Positions 1 through 8,312 of a stretch of 64,000 nt of DNA are shown in pieces. Location: contig CAYVUV010000356.1 of assembly GCA_964455095.1 (NCBI GenBank), forward strand, positions 62,001-126,000, read 5' to 3'. The notes under the pieces were generated by a model that saw only the letters and a program-made list of their open reading frames with translations, did not search any database and had not been told where the DNA came from. Origin of the DNA: CAYVUV01 sp964455095 (GTDB lineage Bacteria > Desulfobacterota > Binatia > HRBIN30 > CADEER01). Position 1 is the stretch's first letter. The number at the start of each line of letters is the position of its first letter. A program made the translations under genes and the position numbers.

Positions 1-793
1 GGGCGGGGATCTGGCTGAGGTAGATGCCCGCCAGCGCCAACGTGCCGCCGCGGCCGAGCGCCTCCAGCGCCGGGAGGACGAGCGCGCCAGCGGGGGCGAA
101 CAGCACCGCGCTGTCGAGCGGCTCCGGCGGCCGGGCGTCGGCGGCGCCGGTCCAGACCGCGCCCAGGTCTGCCGCCAGACGTCGGTGCCGCTCCTCGCGG
201 GTCATGACGTAGACGCGGCAGCCGAGGTGGTGCGCCACCTGGATGGCGATGTGCGCCGAGGCGCCGAAGCCGTACAGGCCGAGGCGGCAGCCGGGGCGAA
301 TCTCGGCGCGACGCAGGGCGCGGTAGCCGATGATGCCGGCGCAGAGCAGCGGCGACGCCTCGGCGTCGCTGATCGCGTCGGGGATGGCATAGGCGAAGTC
401 CTCGTGCACCACGGCGTGCTCGGCGTAGCCGCCGTCGGCGTGATAGCCGGTGAAACGCGCGTTGGGGCAGAGGTTCTCCGCGCCGCTCTGGCAGTAGCGG
501 CAGGTGCCGCACGTCGCGCGCAGCCAGGCGATGCCGACGCGGGTGCCGACGCGCCAGCGCGTACAGCCGGTACCGAGCTGATCGACGATGCCGACGACTT
601 GATGGCCCGGGACGACGGTGGGGCGCTGCGGCGGCAGCTCGCCTTCGACGACGTGGAGGTCGGTGCGGCAGATGCCGCAGACGTGCACGCGGACGCGGAT
701 CTCGTGCGGGCCGGGAAGCGGATCGTCGAGATCGCGCAGCACGAGCGGGTTCGCATCGACCGGGGCAGGTTGCGTCAGCACCATGGCCTTCAT
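1..793 (-). CDS. Zinc-dependent alcohol dehydrogenase, 3' end outside window
   Basis: The gene reads leftwards from an ATG at 793 (MKAMVLTQPAP) and is open to the window edge, so about 264 codons are visible and the C-terminus is missing. It is a medium-chain zinc alcohol dehydrogenase oxidising an alcohol with NAD(P). The sequence shows a catalytic-zinc Cys near residue 39 (VCGICRTD), His64 in GHQVVG, and a four-Cys structural-zinc loop at about C95, C98, C101 and C109. A Rossmann glycine motif (GLYGFGAS) follows near residue 175. The substrate cannot be read from the sequence. It is divergent from the membrane protein gene at 890. Confidence 0.9.
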   Translation of the reverse strand, partial: MKAMVLTQPAPVDANPLVLRDLDDPLPGPHEIRVRVHVCGICRTDLHVVEGELPPQRPTVVPGHQVVGIVDQLGTGCTRWRVGTRVGIAWLRATCGTCRYCQSGAENLCPNARFTGYHADGGYAEHAVVHEDFAYAIPDAISDAEASPLLCAGIIGYRALRRAEIRPGCRLGLYGFGASAHIAIQVAHHLGCRVYVMTREERHRRLAADLGAVWTGAADARPPEPLDSAVLFAPAGALVLPALEALGRGGTLALAGIYLSQIPA

Positions 794-889
794 GGCGACA
801 TTGTGCGGCGCGGTGGCGCGGCGGACAAGCGGTGCCGCCGCGGGTTGCCGGCGCCGTGGCGCAGCGATAAGACGCGCAGCGAGCCCCGT

Positions 890-2689
890 ATGCCAGCCCG
901 CAAGCCGCGCGCCCCGCGACCCAGCCCCACGACGGCGCGCGCGCCCGCGCCGCCCCCACCTGTCGCGGTGAAGACGCCGTGGCGCACGGCGGTGTTGCTG
1001 TTCGTTGCCCTGCTCGGCGTCTACGCCTCCAACCTGCGCGTGTTGGGTGCGGGCGACAGCTTGCCGACGCGACTGCTGCCGTTCAGCTTGCTGCGCGAGC
1101 ACAACCTCGATCTCGACGAGTTTGACTGGGAACTGAGAAAGGACGGCAGGCCGCAGTACTTTCTGCACCCGTTCGGCGGCCATCTGTATTCCGCCTCGCC
1201 GATCGCGACGCCGTTCGTGGTGTTGCCGCTCTATGTCCTGCCCGCCTGGTGGTTGTCGGCGCACGATGTTCCGTATGACGACGTGCGCGCGCGGGTGGTG
1301 ATCGTGGTGATGGAGCGGCTCAGCGCCGCCGTGATGACCGCGCTCTCCGTCAGCCTGCTGTTCGTCATTCTGAGCCGTATGGTGACGCCCGGCTGGGCGC
1401 TGGGGCTGGCCTTGACGCAGGCGCTCGGGACAACGACCTGGGTCGTGTCGAGCCAGGCGCTGTGGCCCCATACCCTGGCGCAGCTGGCGTTGGTGATGAT
1501 GACGACCATCTTGCTCGCTGAGCGGCCGACGCGCACGGCGTTGATGGCGGCCGGGATCGTCGCCGCCGTCGCGGTGGCGAATCGGCCGCCGATGGTGGGG
1601 TTCGCGTTGCTCGCGCTGGTTTTCGTCTGGCGCTACCACCGGCGCGACGTGCTCGCCTTCGCCGCGCTGCCGGCGGCCATCGGCGCTGCGCTGCTGGCGT
1701 ACAATCTCGGCACGTTTCGCGCCCTGGCCGGCGGGTACGGCAGCGGCCTGACGCACTTTTCGAATCCGCTCATCCCGGGGCTGCTGGGGCTTCTGGTCAG
1801 CCCCAATCGCGGGCTGTTCGTCTTCACCCCGATCATGTTGTTCGCCGGCTGGGGCGCGGTGCAGGTCTGGCGCGTCGAGGTCCGCCCGTGGCTGCGTTTT
1901 CTGGTCATCGGGCTCGGCGTGCATCTGGCCATCTACGCCAAGTTCGACGAGTGGTGGGCGGGGTACACCTACGGCCCGCGCTACCTGACCGATGTGCTGC
2001 CGATCCTGACACTGCTGCTCGTCTACGGCCTGGTGCCGCTGTGTCGCGGGCGGGCGATGCGGGCGCTCGCGGCGGTGCTGGTGCTGTACGGTGTCGGGGT
2101 GCAGGCGCTCGGGGTGTACTGCGCCGAGGACGAGTGGAATCGCGAGCCGCTGCCGCTCGAGCTGAGCCCGCAGCGGGTGTGGGACTGGTCCGATCTGCAG
2201 ATCGCGCGCGCGCTGCACAGCGACTTTCGCGGCGGCGAGATGGGGCCGTTGTTGCTCGACGTCTTTCGCGATGCGGTGCCGGCGCGCTTGCAGCCGTTGG
2301 CGCCCGAGGAGTTGGCGAGTGCGATACGAATCGCCAACGCGCCGACACGGATGCGGGCGGCGGCGCCGGGCGAGATTCTCGTCCGGGTGAGCAACCGCGG
2401 CGCGAAGGCGTGGCCGGCGTTCTCGGGCGACGGCCACATCAGCGTGCGCTACCTGACGCTGTTGGTGGTGCGTTGGTTCGCCGGTGGCCAGCCGGTGGCG
2501 GGTGCCGGCGATGTCCTGCGCATGCCGAGCAATCTGATGCCGGGCGAGTCGCTCGAGATGGCGGTACCACTGGTGGCGCCGGCGCGAGCGGGGACCTACC
2601 AGGTCGAGCTGCGTGTGACCCAGGCACTCGACGGGCGGCACGGCATCAGCAGCGCTGACGCGGCGCGGTTCCCGGTGACGGTCGAGTGA
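890..2689 (+). CDS. Polytopic membrane protein, GT-C/glycosyltransferase-39-like
   Basis: I chose the ATG at 890 (MPARKPRAPR) because the open frame upstream of it overlaps the alcohol dehydrogenase in antisense and is low-complexity. The 599-aa protein begins with a basic, Pro-rich cytoplasmic tail and then has about nine to eleven hydrophobic segments up to residue ~400. A loop with the motif WWAGYTYGPRYLTD precedes the last membrane helices, and a soluble, probably periplasmic, C-terminal domain of roughly 190 residues follows. The architecture resembles GT-C fold sugar or mannosyl transferases that use lipid-linked donors, but no family catalytic signature is certain, so the activity is open. 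Confidence 0.65.
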   Translation: MPARKPRAPRPSPTTARAPAPPPPVAVKTPWRTAVLLFVALLGVYASNLRVLGAGDSLPTRLLPFSLLREHNLDLDEFDWELRKDGRPQYFLHPFGGHLYSASPIATPFVVLPLYVLPAWWLSAHDVPYDDVRARVVIVVMERLSAAVMTALSVSLLFVILSRMVTPGWALGLALTQALGTTTWVVSSQALWPHTLAQLALVMMTTILLAERPTRTALMAAGIVAAVAVANRPPMVGFALLALVFVWRYHRRDVLAFAALPAAIGAALLAYNLGTFRALAGGYGSGLTHFSNPLIPGLLGLLVSPNRGLFVFTPIMLFAGWGAVQVWRVEVRPWLRFLVIGLGVHLAIYAKFDEWWAGYTYGPRYLTDVLPILTLLLVYGLVPLCRGRAMRALAAVLVLYGVGVQALGVYCAEDEWNREPLPLELSPQRVWDWSDLQIARALHSDFRGGEMGPLLLDVFRDAVPARLQPLAPEELASAIRIANAPTRMRAAAPGEILVRVSNRGAKAWPAFSGDGHISVRYLTLLVVRWFAGGQPVAGAGDVLRMPSNLMPGESLEMAVPLVAPARAGTYQVELRVTQALDGRHGISSADAARFPVTVE

Positions 2690-2693
2690 GCGG

Positions 2694-3182
2694 CTAGGCG
2701 GCGGGTGCCAGCCGGGCGATGGCGCGTTCGAGGCAGGCCTTGATCTCGTCGCGGCAGGCGGCGAAGACGTTCTCGTCCTGCCCGGCGGGGTCTTCGATAT
2801 CGCCCTGTCCGCCGGCGAACTCCTTCAGCGTGTAGACTTCCTTGTCCGCCGCATCGGGAAAGACCGCGTGCAACAGGGCGATCTGCTCGCGCGTCATGGC
2901 GAGGATCAGGTCGGCTTCCTCGAGCAGGTGGCGGTTGGCCTTGAGATCGGTGGAGACGTGCTCGGGCGAGATGTGAATGCCCTCGTCGCGCAGCACGAAG
3001 CGGGTGTCGAGCGAGACCAGCGCGCCGCTGCGGGCGAAGGCGGCGATGCCCGCCGACTGGACGATGAGGTGCTCGTCCTGGGCGCGCTCGCGCAGCATTT
3101 TCTTCAGCAGCGCCTCCGCCATGATGCTGCGGCTGGTGTTGGCGTGGCAGATGAAGAGAATTTTGCGGTAGGACGGTGGCAC
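2694..3182 (-). CDS. Low-molecular-weight protein-tyrosine-phosphatase family protein
   Basis: The 162-aa protein starts MPPSYRKILFICHANTSRS. It has the C-x5-R phosphate-binding loop (Cys12 to Arg18) directly after the first beta strand, as in low-molecular-weight tyrosine phosphatases and thioredoxin-linked arsenate reductases. A candidate general-acid Asp lies in a late IEDPAG motif, which fits the phosphatase family. Length matches the family. The likely role is dephosphorylation of phosphotyrosine in the cytoplasm; the partner is unknown. It lies downstream of the SDR gene on the same strand, separated by a strong GC hairpin. Arsenate reductase is the alternative, but no ars genes are nearby. 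Confidence 0.85.
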   Translation of the reverse strand: MPPSYRKILFICHANTSRSIMAEALLKKMLRERAQDEHLIVQSAGIAAFARSGALVSLDTRFVLRDEGIHISPEHVSTDLKANRHLLEEADLILAMTREQIALLHAVFPDAADKEVYTLKEFAGGQGDIEDPAGQDENVFAACRDEIKACLERAIARLAPAA

Positions 3183-3195
3183 AGCAGTACTCGCT

Positions 3196-3221
3196 GGCGG
3201 GCGGCCGTGCGGCCGCCCGCC
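3196..3221 (-). terminator. Perfect 12-bp GC hairpin between SDR and phosphatase genes
   Basis: GGCGGGCGGCCG (3196-3207) and its exact reverse complement (3210-3221) are separated by only TG, so the real loop would open one or two pairs. It begins 12 nt past the SDR stop on the minus strand and ends 13 nt before the phosphatase start. No T-run follows, so it is not a classical intrinsic terminator. It may attenuate or stabilise the SDR transcript. Confidence 0.4.
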
Positions 3222-3233
3222 GGGCGGTGGGAT

Positions 3234-4178
3234 CTACATCAAGGCTTCGGCCATGATCGCGCCGATGTTCTCTTTGGCGGTGATGCCCTTGGCCAGCTCG
3301 CCGCGCAGCTTGGCGCCGAGATCGCCCGGTTCCCACACTGCCTTCTGCGACACCTTGCCGACGCTGTGCCAGCCCTGCAGGAGCCACACGGTGCCACCGC
3401 CGACGCGGAACACCTCGCCGTGCACGTCCTTCGCGTCTTCACTCGCCAGCCAGGTCACCAGCGGGGCGATGTTGCGCGGATCGAAGACGTCGAACTTCCC
3501 CTCTTCGACCTGCCGGCCCATGATGCCCGCCGTCGAGGGCGTGGCTTCGACCGTCAGGCGCGTGCGCGCGACCGGGGCGATGGCGTTGCAGGTCACGCCG
3601 TACTTTTGCATCTCCTGGTCCATGACGACGGCCATGAGCGCGACGGCGGCCTTGGCCGAGCCGTAGTTGGACTGGCCGACGTTGCCGAGCAGGCCGGCGT
3701 CGGACGAGGTGTTGATGATGCGGCCGTTGAGGATCTTGCCCTTCTTGTGCTCCTCGCGCCAGTACTCGCAGGCGTGGCGCGACATGTTGAAGGTGCCCTT
3801 CAGATGCACGGAGATGACGGCGTCCCAGTCCTCTTCGCCCATGTTGAAGATCATGCGGTCGCGCAGGATGCCGGCGTTGTTGACGACGATGTTGAGCTGG
3901 CCGAAGTTGTCGAGCGCGCACTCGACGATGCGCTTGGCGCCCTTGAAGTCACTGACGCTCTCGCCGTTGGTGACGGCGTCGCCACCGGCGGCCTTGATCT
4001 CGTTGACCACCTGCTGCGCCGGATGGACATCGGCGCCGCCGGTGCCGTCGAAGTGTGCGCCCAGGTCGTTGACGACGATCTTGGCGCCGTGCTTGGCCAT
4101 CAACAGCGCCTCTTCTCGACCGATGCCGCGACCGGAACCCGTGATGACCGCAACTTTGCCCTCGAGCAAACGTGCCAT
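3234..4178 (-). CDS. SDR family oxidoreductase (3-hydroxyacyl/3-oxoacyl type)
   Basis: The ATG at 4178 is preceded by a clear AGGAGG, which decides this start over longer versions. The 314-aa protein has the classical short-chain dehydrogenase signature: GSGRGIG cofactor loop at residues ~14-20, NNAG motif, catalytic Ser (NTSSDAG) and the YGSAK active-site Tyr/Lys. The Asp-rich DLGAHFDGTG after strand 2 and the C-terminal extension recall the dehydrogenase domain of peroxisomal multifunctional enzyme type 2. A role in acyl-CoA or steroid-like alcohol oxidation is therefore plausible, with NAD preference inferred. The Nudix gene lies 110 bp upstream on the same strand. Confidence 0.88.
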   Translation of the reverse strand: MARLLEGKVAVITGSGRGIGREEALLMAKHGAKIVVNDLGAHFDGTGGADVHPAQQVVNEIKAAGGDAVTNGESVSDFKGAKRIVECALDNFGQLNIVVNNAGILRDRMIFNMGEEDWDAVISVHLKGTFNMSRHACEYWREEHKKGKILNGRIINTSSDAGLLGNVGQSNYGSAKAAVALMAVVMDQEMQKYGVTCNAIAPVARTRLTVEATPSTAGIMGRQVEEGKFDVFDPRNIAPLVTWLASEDAKDVHGEVFRVGGGTVWLLQGWHSVGKVSQKAVWEPGDLGAKLRGELAKGITAKENIGAIMAEALM

Positions 4179-4288
4179 GGTGTCCTCCTCTTGGAACTCG
4201 CTCTCGTTTGGTGTTCGGAATGGCGTCGCCGAGGCGACGAATCGGGATGTGGAAACCGAAGATATGTGCCCCGAACCCGCGCGCGAAG

Positions 4289-4807
4289 TCAAGGCGTTGA
4301 GGACCGTGCCTCGCGCAGGGCCGCGATGACTTGCGCATCGGTCGGAAACGCCAGGGCGGGTGGCGCCGCGAGGGGAAAATAAGCGAGCTGGTCGAGGTCG
4401 TCGCCGGCCTGCATTCGCCCGCCAGCGATGTGGCCGTGGAACCACACCCCGACGGTCTGGCGCACGCGGTCGTGGAAGTTCGAATGCACGGCGCAGACCT
4501 CGTCGAGGTCAACTATGAGACCGGTCTCCTCGAGCATCTCGCGCCGCGCGGCGTCGCGGATGTCCTCGTCCCACTCGACGTAGCCACACGGGATGCACCA
4601 CGTGTTTGCCCGTGGTCCGCGCGCGCGCCGACCGAGCAGGATGGCACTGCCGTCGAGCAGAACGACTGCCACGCCGACGGCCGGATTGCGATAGGTGACG
4701 CGCTGGCAGTGCGGGCACTGTCGCTGGTAGCCATCCTTGACTGAGGCGCTCAGAGGGGGCAGACGGGCGCCGCACGCGGCACAGAATTCGATCTCGTCGA
4801 TGCGCAT
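4289..4807 (-). CDS. Nudix hydrolase with N-terminal zinc ribbon
   Basis: The 172-aa protein has an N-terminal zinc ribbon (C9, C12, C31, C34) followed by a Nudix domain. The Nudix box from G75 to about I98 matches G-x5-E-x7-RE-U-x-EE-x-G-U exactly. Zinc-ribbon Nudix proteins hydrolyse nucleoside diphosphate compounds, and the NudC branch acts on NADH or NAD-capped RNA; this protein is shorter than NudC, so the substrate is not assigned. It is divergent from the exported-protein gene at 4924 across 116 bp. Confidence 0.88.
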   Translation of the reverse strand: MRIDEIEFCAACGARLPPLSASVKDGYQRQCPHCQRVTYRNPAVGVAVVLLDGSAILLGRRARGPRANTWCIPCGYVEWDEDIRDAARREMLEETGLIVDLDEVCAVHSNFHDRVRQTVGVWFHGHIAGGRMQAGDDLDQLAYFPLAAPPALAFPTDAQVIAALREARSSTP

Positions 4808-4861
4808 TAAACAGTTTGTAAATCAGGTATTTGTGGCGCTGCAAGTAGTCGGGCTTTTGGG

Positions 4862-4890
4862 TTGATTTCACTCGCGCACGCGCTTAGTAT
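4862..4890 (+). promoter_or_regulatory. Candidate sigma-70 promoter for the exported-protein gene at 4924
   Basis: TTGATT (4862-4867) and TAGTAT (4885-4890) are separated by 17 bp. Each hexamer matches four of six consensus bases. The predicted start of transcription near 4897 leaves a leader of about 27 nt that contains a GGGAGCGGG ribosome-binding stretch. The only A/T-richer sequence in this divergent gap lies just upstream. Confidence 0.45.
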
Positions 4891-4923
4891 GCCGACTCAC
4901 TCGGGGAGCGGGACGCGACGACA

Positions 4924-5835
4924 ATGCGGATGCGATGGGGAACTCTGCTGGCGGTGGTGCTGGCGGTCGGACTGTGGGGCCAGGGAACGACGCTGGCCCA
5001 GGCACCGGCGCAGCGGCTGCCGTCGGCGTTGCTCATCTATCCGCTGATCGACAGCGACGGCGGCTTCAGCCGCGACACGCGCGTCGAGCTGCTCAACTTG
5101 AGCAAGCGCCCGATCACCGCCTGGTGCTTCTACGTCGAAGGGCAGTTCTGCAACGAGTTCGGCTTTTTCGTGAACCTGACGCCCAACCAGCCCCTGTCGT
5201 GGTACGTCAGCCAGGGAGTGGTCAACAATCTCACCAACACGGCCGTCCCGCCCTTCAGCGGTGTGGGCGAGCTCAAGTGCGCGGTGCTGCCGTCGGAGCC
5301 TGGCCTGGAGGCGCACAATGCGATTCAGGGACGCGCCATCGTCGCCGGCGCTGACGGACAGACGATTGGCTATGGTGCGGTTGGCTTCGAGCGGCTCGTC
5401 GACGGAGAGTTCACCGGCCGCGCGGATCTCGATGGCCAGACGTATGCGCGCTGCCCGGACGAGCAGCACTTCGCCTTCCTGGCCAGCGACACCGGGACGG
5501 AGAGCGAGCTGGTCCTGGCCCCGTGCACCGAAGATTTCGAAAACCAGGTCGCCACCACGACGGTCGTGCAGTTCCTGGTGATCAACGAGTTCGAGCAGCA
5601 GTTGTCGGCATCGCTCAGCATCACCTGTCACAGCCGCCGCCTGTTGCGGCAGGTGAGCGGCGTATTCACGAGCCCGACGTTGGGTACGCCGACTGGCCAT
5701 ATGATCGTCCGCGGCGTGCAGTCGCCGGTGACGGCCATGGTCATCGACCGGTTCACGGCCGGGACGCAGCCGGCGACGGCGGCCAACGAGCCGGCGTTGC
5801 GCGGCGGGCGCTCGGCGACGATCCAGTTTCCTTGA
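4924..5835 (+). CDS. Exported protein of unknown function, tandem paralogue 1
   Basis: The 303-aa product starts with a typical Sec signal peptide (MRMRWGTLLAVVLAVGLWGQGTT, cleavage probably after an AxA near residue 25). I do not recognise the mature domain. It is clearly homologous to the mature part of the next gene: both share RLPSALLIYP/RLASALIVFP, a CFYVE/CFYVR strand, QPLSW, PPFxGVGELKCAV, the HN-QGRA stretch, a DLDG segment, INEFEQ and a closing GGRSATIxFP. Paired Cys residues in equivalent places suggest disulfides in the periplasm or outside the cell. The first ATG is kept; a second one lies two codons on. A promoter candidate sits just upstream. Confidence 0.8.
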   Translation: MRMRWGTLLAVVLAVGLWGQGTTLAQAPAQRLPSALLIYPLIDSDGGFSRDTRVELLNLSKRPITAWCFYVEGQFCNEFGFFVNLTPNQPLSWYVSQGVVNNLTNTAVPPFSGVGELKCAVLPSEPGLEAHNAIQGRAIVAGADGQTIGYGAVGFERLVDGEFTGRADLDGQTYARCPDEQHFAFLASDTGTESELVLAPCTEDFENQVATTTVVQFLVINEFEQQLSASLSITCHSRRLLRQVSGVFTSPTLGTPTGHMIVRGVQSPVTAMVIDRFTAGTQPATAANEPALRGGRSATIQFP

Positions 5836-5865
5836 GCGGCGCGAGCGGAGCGGACTGAAGAGATC

Positions 5866-7143
5866 ATGAGACGGACGTTGATGCGAGTTGGCCTGCTGCT
5901 GGCCCTGTTGTCTGCCACCCCCGTTGCGGCGGTGGCGGCACCGCTCGGCATCGATTGGAGCGCGATCCTCCGCGCGCTCGGCAGTGCGATGGATTCGTGG
6001 CGTTCGTCGCCCTTCGGCACGGCCCCGACCGTAACGCCGCCCAGCACGGCAACGGTGGGGACCCCGGCGCGCACGGCGACCCGGACGCGCACCGCGACGC
6101 GCACCATTCCGCCGAGTACCGCGACGCGCACGCGCCCGCCGAGCACGGCAACCCGCACGGCGACCCCGACACGGACGCCCACGTTCACACGCACCCCGTC
6201 GCGCACGCGCACCATCACATTGACGCCGCGGCCGACGTCGACGCCGAATCCCGGTGACGGGCAGATCGCTTTCGCCGAGGCCGGCGGCATTCCGCCGGCG
6301 CAGCGGCTGGCGTCGGCGCTGATTGTCTTCCCGTATGTAGTGTCCACCGCCGCGCAGGAGACGCGCATCGAGATCTTCAACATGTCCAACCAGCAACAGC
6401 GGTTGGACTGCTTCTACGTGCGCAAGTCGGGGACGGAGTGCATCGAGATCGGGTTCAGCGTTTCCCTCACCGCGCAACAGCCGCTGTCGTGGCTGGCGAG
6501 CCGCGGGACCAACAATCCGTTGACCTTCACCGCTGTGCCGCCGTTCGACGGTGTCGGCGAGCTCAAGTGCGCCGTGCAGCCGCCGACGCCCGAGCTGGCG
6601 GCGCACAATGTGTTGCAGGGGCGGGCCCTGGTGTACGACATCGCAGACACCAGCACCACGCACGCCGGAGAAACGGTCGGTTACGGCGCCATCGGTTTCC
6701 AGCGTCTGTCGCCGGGCAGCTTCTCGGGCGTGGTGGATCTCGACGGCTCGACGTATGAGGAATGCCCGGACCGGCTGCATTTCCAGGTTTTCACGCGCAA
6801 GACCGGCAGCGCCAGCTCGATGGTGCTGGTGCCGTGCTCGCAGGATCTCCTGACGCAAGTGCCGACCGATACGACGGTCCAGCTGGCGATCATCAACGAG
6901 TTCGAGCAAGTGTTCTCGTCCTCGTTCCACCTCACCTGTCACACGGTGCTGCCCTTCAGCAGCCTCGGCACGCTCAGCACCTCGTCGCTCGGCACTGAGA
7001 CGGCGCACGTCGTCGTGCGCGGCGTTTCCGAGCCAGTGGTGGGCCTGGTGATCGACCGCTTCACCGCGTTCGGTCAGTTGCAGACGACGGCCAACGATCC
7101 CTTCCTCGAAGGTGGTCGTTCTGCGACTATCTACTTCCCCTGA
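5866..7143 (+). CDS. Exported protein of unknown function with Thr/Arg/Pro linker, tandem paralogue 2
   Basis: The 425-aa product has a signal peptide (MRRTLMRVGLLLALLSATPVAAVAA), a short segment, a Thr/Arg/Pro-rich linker at about residues 50-128 built from repeats such as PPSTATRT and TATPTRTPT, and then a C-terminal domain of about 290 residues homologous to the preceding gene. Such linkers usually separate extracellular modules and are candidate O-glycosylation regions. The two genes are only 30 bp apart and probably co-transcribed. The linker must have been gained in this copy or lost from the other. Function is unknown; secretion across the outer membrane by the type II system in this window is possible but not shown. 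Confidence 0.8.
   Translation: MRRTLMRVGLLLALLSATPVAAVAAPLGIDWSAILRALGSAMDSWRSSPFGTAPTVTPPSTATVGTPARTATRTRTATRTIPPSTATRTRPPSTATRTATPTRTPTFTRTPSRTRTITLTPRPTSTPNPGDGQIAFAEAGGIPPAQRLASALIVFPYVVSTAAQETRIEIFNMSNQQQRLDCFYVRKSGTECIEIGFSVSLTAQQPLSWLASRGTNNPLTFTAVPPFDGVGELKCAVQPPTPELAAHNVLQGRALVYDIADTSTTHAGETVGYGAIGFQRLSPGSFSGVVDLDGSTYEECPDRLHFQVFTRKTGSASSMVLVPCSQDLLTQVPTDTTVQLAIINEFEQVFSSSFHLTCHTVLPFSSLGTLSTSSLGTETAHVVVRGVSEPVVGLVIDRFTAFGQLQTTANDPFLEGGRSATIYFP
6019..6252 (+). repeat. Low-complexity Thr/Arg/Pro-coding repeat
   Basis: Within the gene at 5866 the DNA is an imperfect repeat of 6- to 21-bp units rich in acg, cgc, acc and ccg codons, encoding TATRT, PPSTATRT and TRTPT variants. This is a slippage-prone region, so linker length may vary between strains. 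Confidence 0.75.
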
Positions 7144-7154
7144 GTCGCTGCGGC

Positions 7155-7171
7155 GGCGCGCTGATCGCGCC
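7155..7171 (+). terminator. Short GC hairpin after the tandem exported-protein genes
   Basis: GGCGCG (7155-7160) and CGCGCC (7166-7171) form a 6-bp stem with the loop CTGAT, 12 nt past the stop codon. No T-run follows, so terminator function is weakly supported. Confidence 0.3.
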
Positions 7172-7183
7172 TCGCGATCGTCG

Positions 7184-7211
7184 TTGACCAACACCGCTCG
7201 CTCAGTATACT
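7184..7211 (+). promoter_or_regulatory. Strong sigma-70-like promoter of the 49-codon gene
   Basis: TTGACC (7184-7189, five of six consensus bases) and TATACT (7206-7211, five of six) are spaced 16 bp apart. Transcription would start near 7218, just before the GGGAGG ribosome-binding site (7220-7225) of the small gene at 7234. It is one of the two best promoters I can see in the window. Confidence 0.65.
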
Positions 7212-7233
7212 CCCGCCGCGGGAGGTTTCAGAC

Positions 7234-7383
7234 GTGCGGGAGTTTTTCTACGGTCTCATTCTGGGTGCCATGTCGTTGTATCTGTTCGAATACTTCGACG
7301 CGCCGGGCGTGCTCGAGTACTTGAACAGCGCCACCGAGTCAGCGGTCAAATCGACCCACGGCTACGGCGGCGGCCATCGCTGA
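7234..7383 (+). CDS. 49-aa small membrane protein
   Basis: A GTG start at 7234 follows a GGGAGG ribosome-binding site at 8-nt spacing and a good promoter. The 49-aa peptide begins MREFFYGLILGAMSLYLFEYFD. Its N-terminal half is one hydrophobic helix with aromatic residues at the edge, and the C-terminal half is a short amphipathic stretch ending in GGGHR. It looks like a single-pass inner-membrane protein with the tail exposed. The family is unknown to me. It is too short for most gene callers. It is convergent with the calcium-loop protein gene ending at 7395. Confidence 0.65.
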   Translation: MREFFYGLILGAMSLYLFEYFDAPGVLEYLNSATESAVKSTHGYGGGHR

Positions 7384-7394
7384 CCGGGCTGGGG

Positions 7395-8219
7395 TCAGTC
7401 GAGGAGGGCGAGGACGCGGCGCCCGCATCCGGAGCGGACAGCGTCCTGCATGATCTGCCGCACGACGTCGCGCGACAACTTGCGCTGCTGGCGCATGCGC
7501 TTCAGCGTGATGGCGACGCACTGGACGTAGGCGCGCGGGCTTTCCCATTCCTCGTCCGGCGCTGGTCCGTCGCAATCGCAGCGCTGACTCGGCGCACAAC
7601 CGTCGTCGAGCACCGGGTTGCCCAGCGGCGTCTCGGGGCAGAGATCGCAACTGTCACCGACCCGGTCCCCGTCGGCATCGTCCTGATTCGAGCTGCCGAC
7701 CGCCGGGCAATTGTCGAACGTGTCGGGCACGCCGTCACCGTCCGCATCGGGGGCGTCGGTCATCATCGGTACGGCCACGAGGGTCAGGCGATAGCCGTTG
7801 TCGCTGCCGCGCGGCGTGGCCAGGTGGATCCGCAGCTCTCCCGGTGACGAGGTCTGGCGCCGCGCGCTGGTCAACAATGCCGACTCGCCGTTGACACGCG
7901 CGTCGACCACCATCGCCAGGCGATCCGTGCCCAGCCGCTGCACGAAACCGGTGCCCGTGATCTGCAGCGCCTCCCCTTCCCAGTCGACGGCCGTAACCGC
8001 TTCGACGGCGTGCTCAGCCGGAACCGGCATGACGGTCAAATCGAAAGTGCCGTGCAACGCTTTTGGTTCGGTCGCGCCCTCGTCGCAGGTGCTGCAGAAG
8101 TGGGTGATCTGGCTGCCTGCGGTAAGGACGTAGCGGATCGTATCCGCGCGGATCGGCCGCGCGGTCGCGACCAGCGTTGCGATCGCGACGAGCAATAGTG
8201 AAGTCCAGCGAGTGCGCAT
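7395..8219 (-). CDS. Exported protein with thrombospondin-type-3-like calcium loops
   Basis: I place the start at the ATG at 8219 (MRTRWTSLLLVAIATLVATARP), which gives a clean signal peptide. The 274-aa protein has an N-terminal domain of about 140 residues with a CSTC pair, followed by Asp-rich loops (DADGDGVPDTFDNCP and DADGDRVGDSCDLCP) matching thrombospondin type 3 repeats, which bind calcium. A Cys-rich stretch and a basic helical C-terminus end the protein. It is probably surface-located or secreted. The N-terminal domain is not recognised. Confidence 0.75.
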   Translation of the reverse strand: MRTRWTSLLLVAIATLVATARPIRADTIRYVLTAGSQITHFCSTCDEGATEPKALHGTFDLTVMPVPAEHAVEAVTAVDWEGEALQITGTGFVQRLGTDRLAMVVDARVNGESALLTSARRQTSSPGELRIHLATPRGSDNGYRLTLVAVPMMTDAPDADGDGVPDTFDNCPAVGSSNQDDADGDRVGDSCDLCPETPLGNPVLDDGCAPSQRCDCDGPAPDEEWESPRAYVQCVAITLKRMRQQRKLSRDVVRQIMQDAVRSGCGRRVLALLD

Positions 8220-8312
8220 GTGCCTGCTGACGATACGCGCGGTCGGGCGCTGAGGCAAGCCGAGTCTCGGCCGCAAGTGCCCGCGCCGAGAGAATGGGGC
8301 GAGCCGGGGGGC

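Noticed and set aside
2868..4382. A 504-codon plus-strand frame opposite the phosphatase and SDR genes
   Set aside because: Mirror frame of two recognised proteins, no ribosome-binding site or domain.
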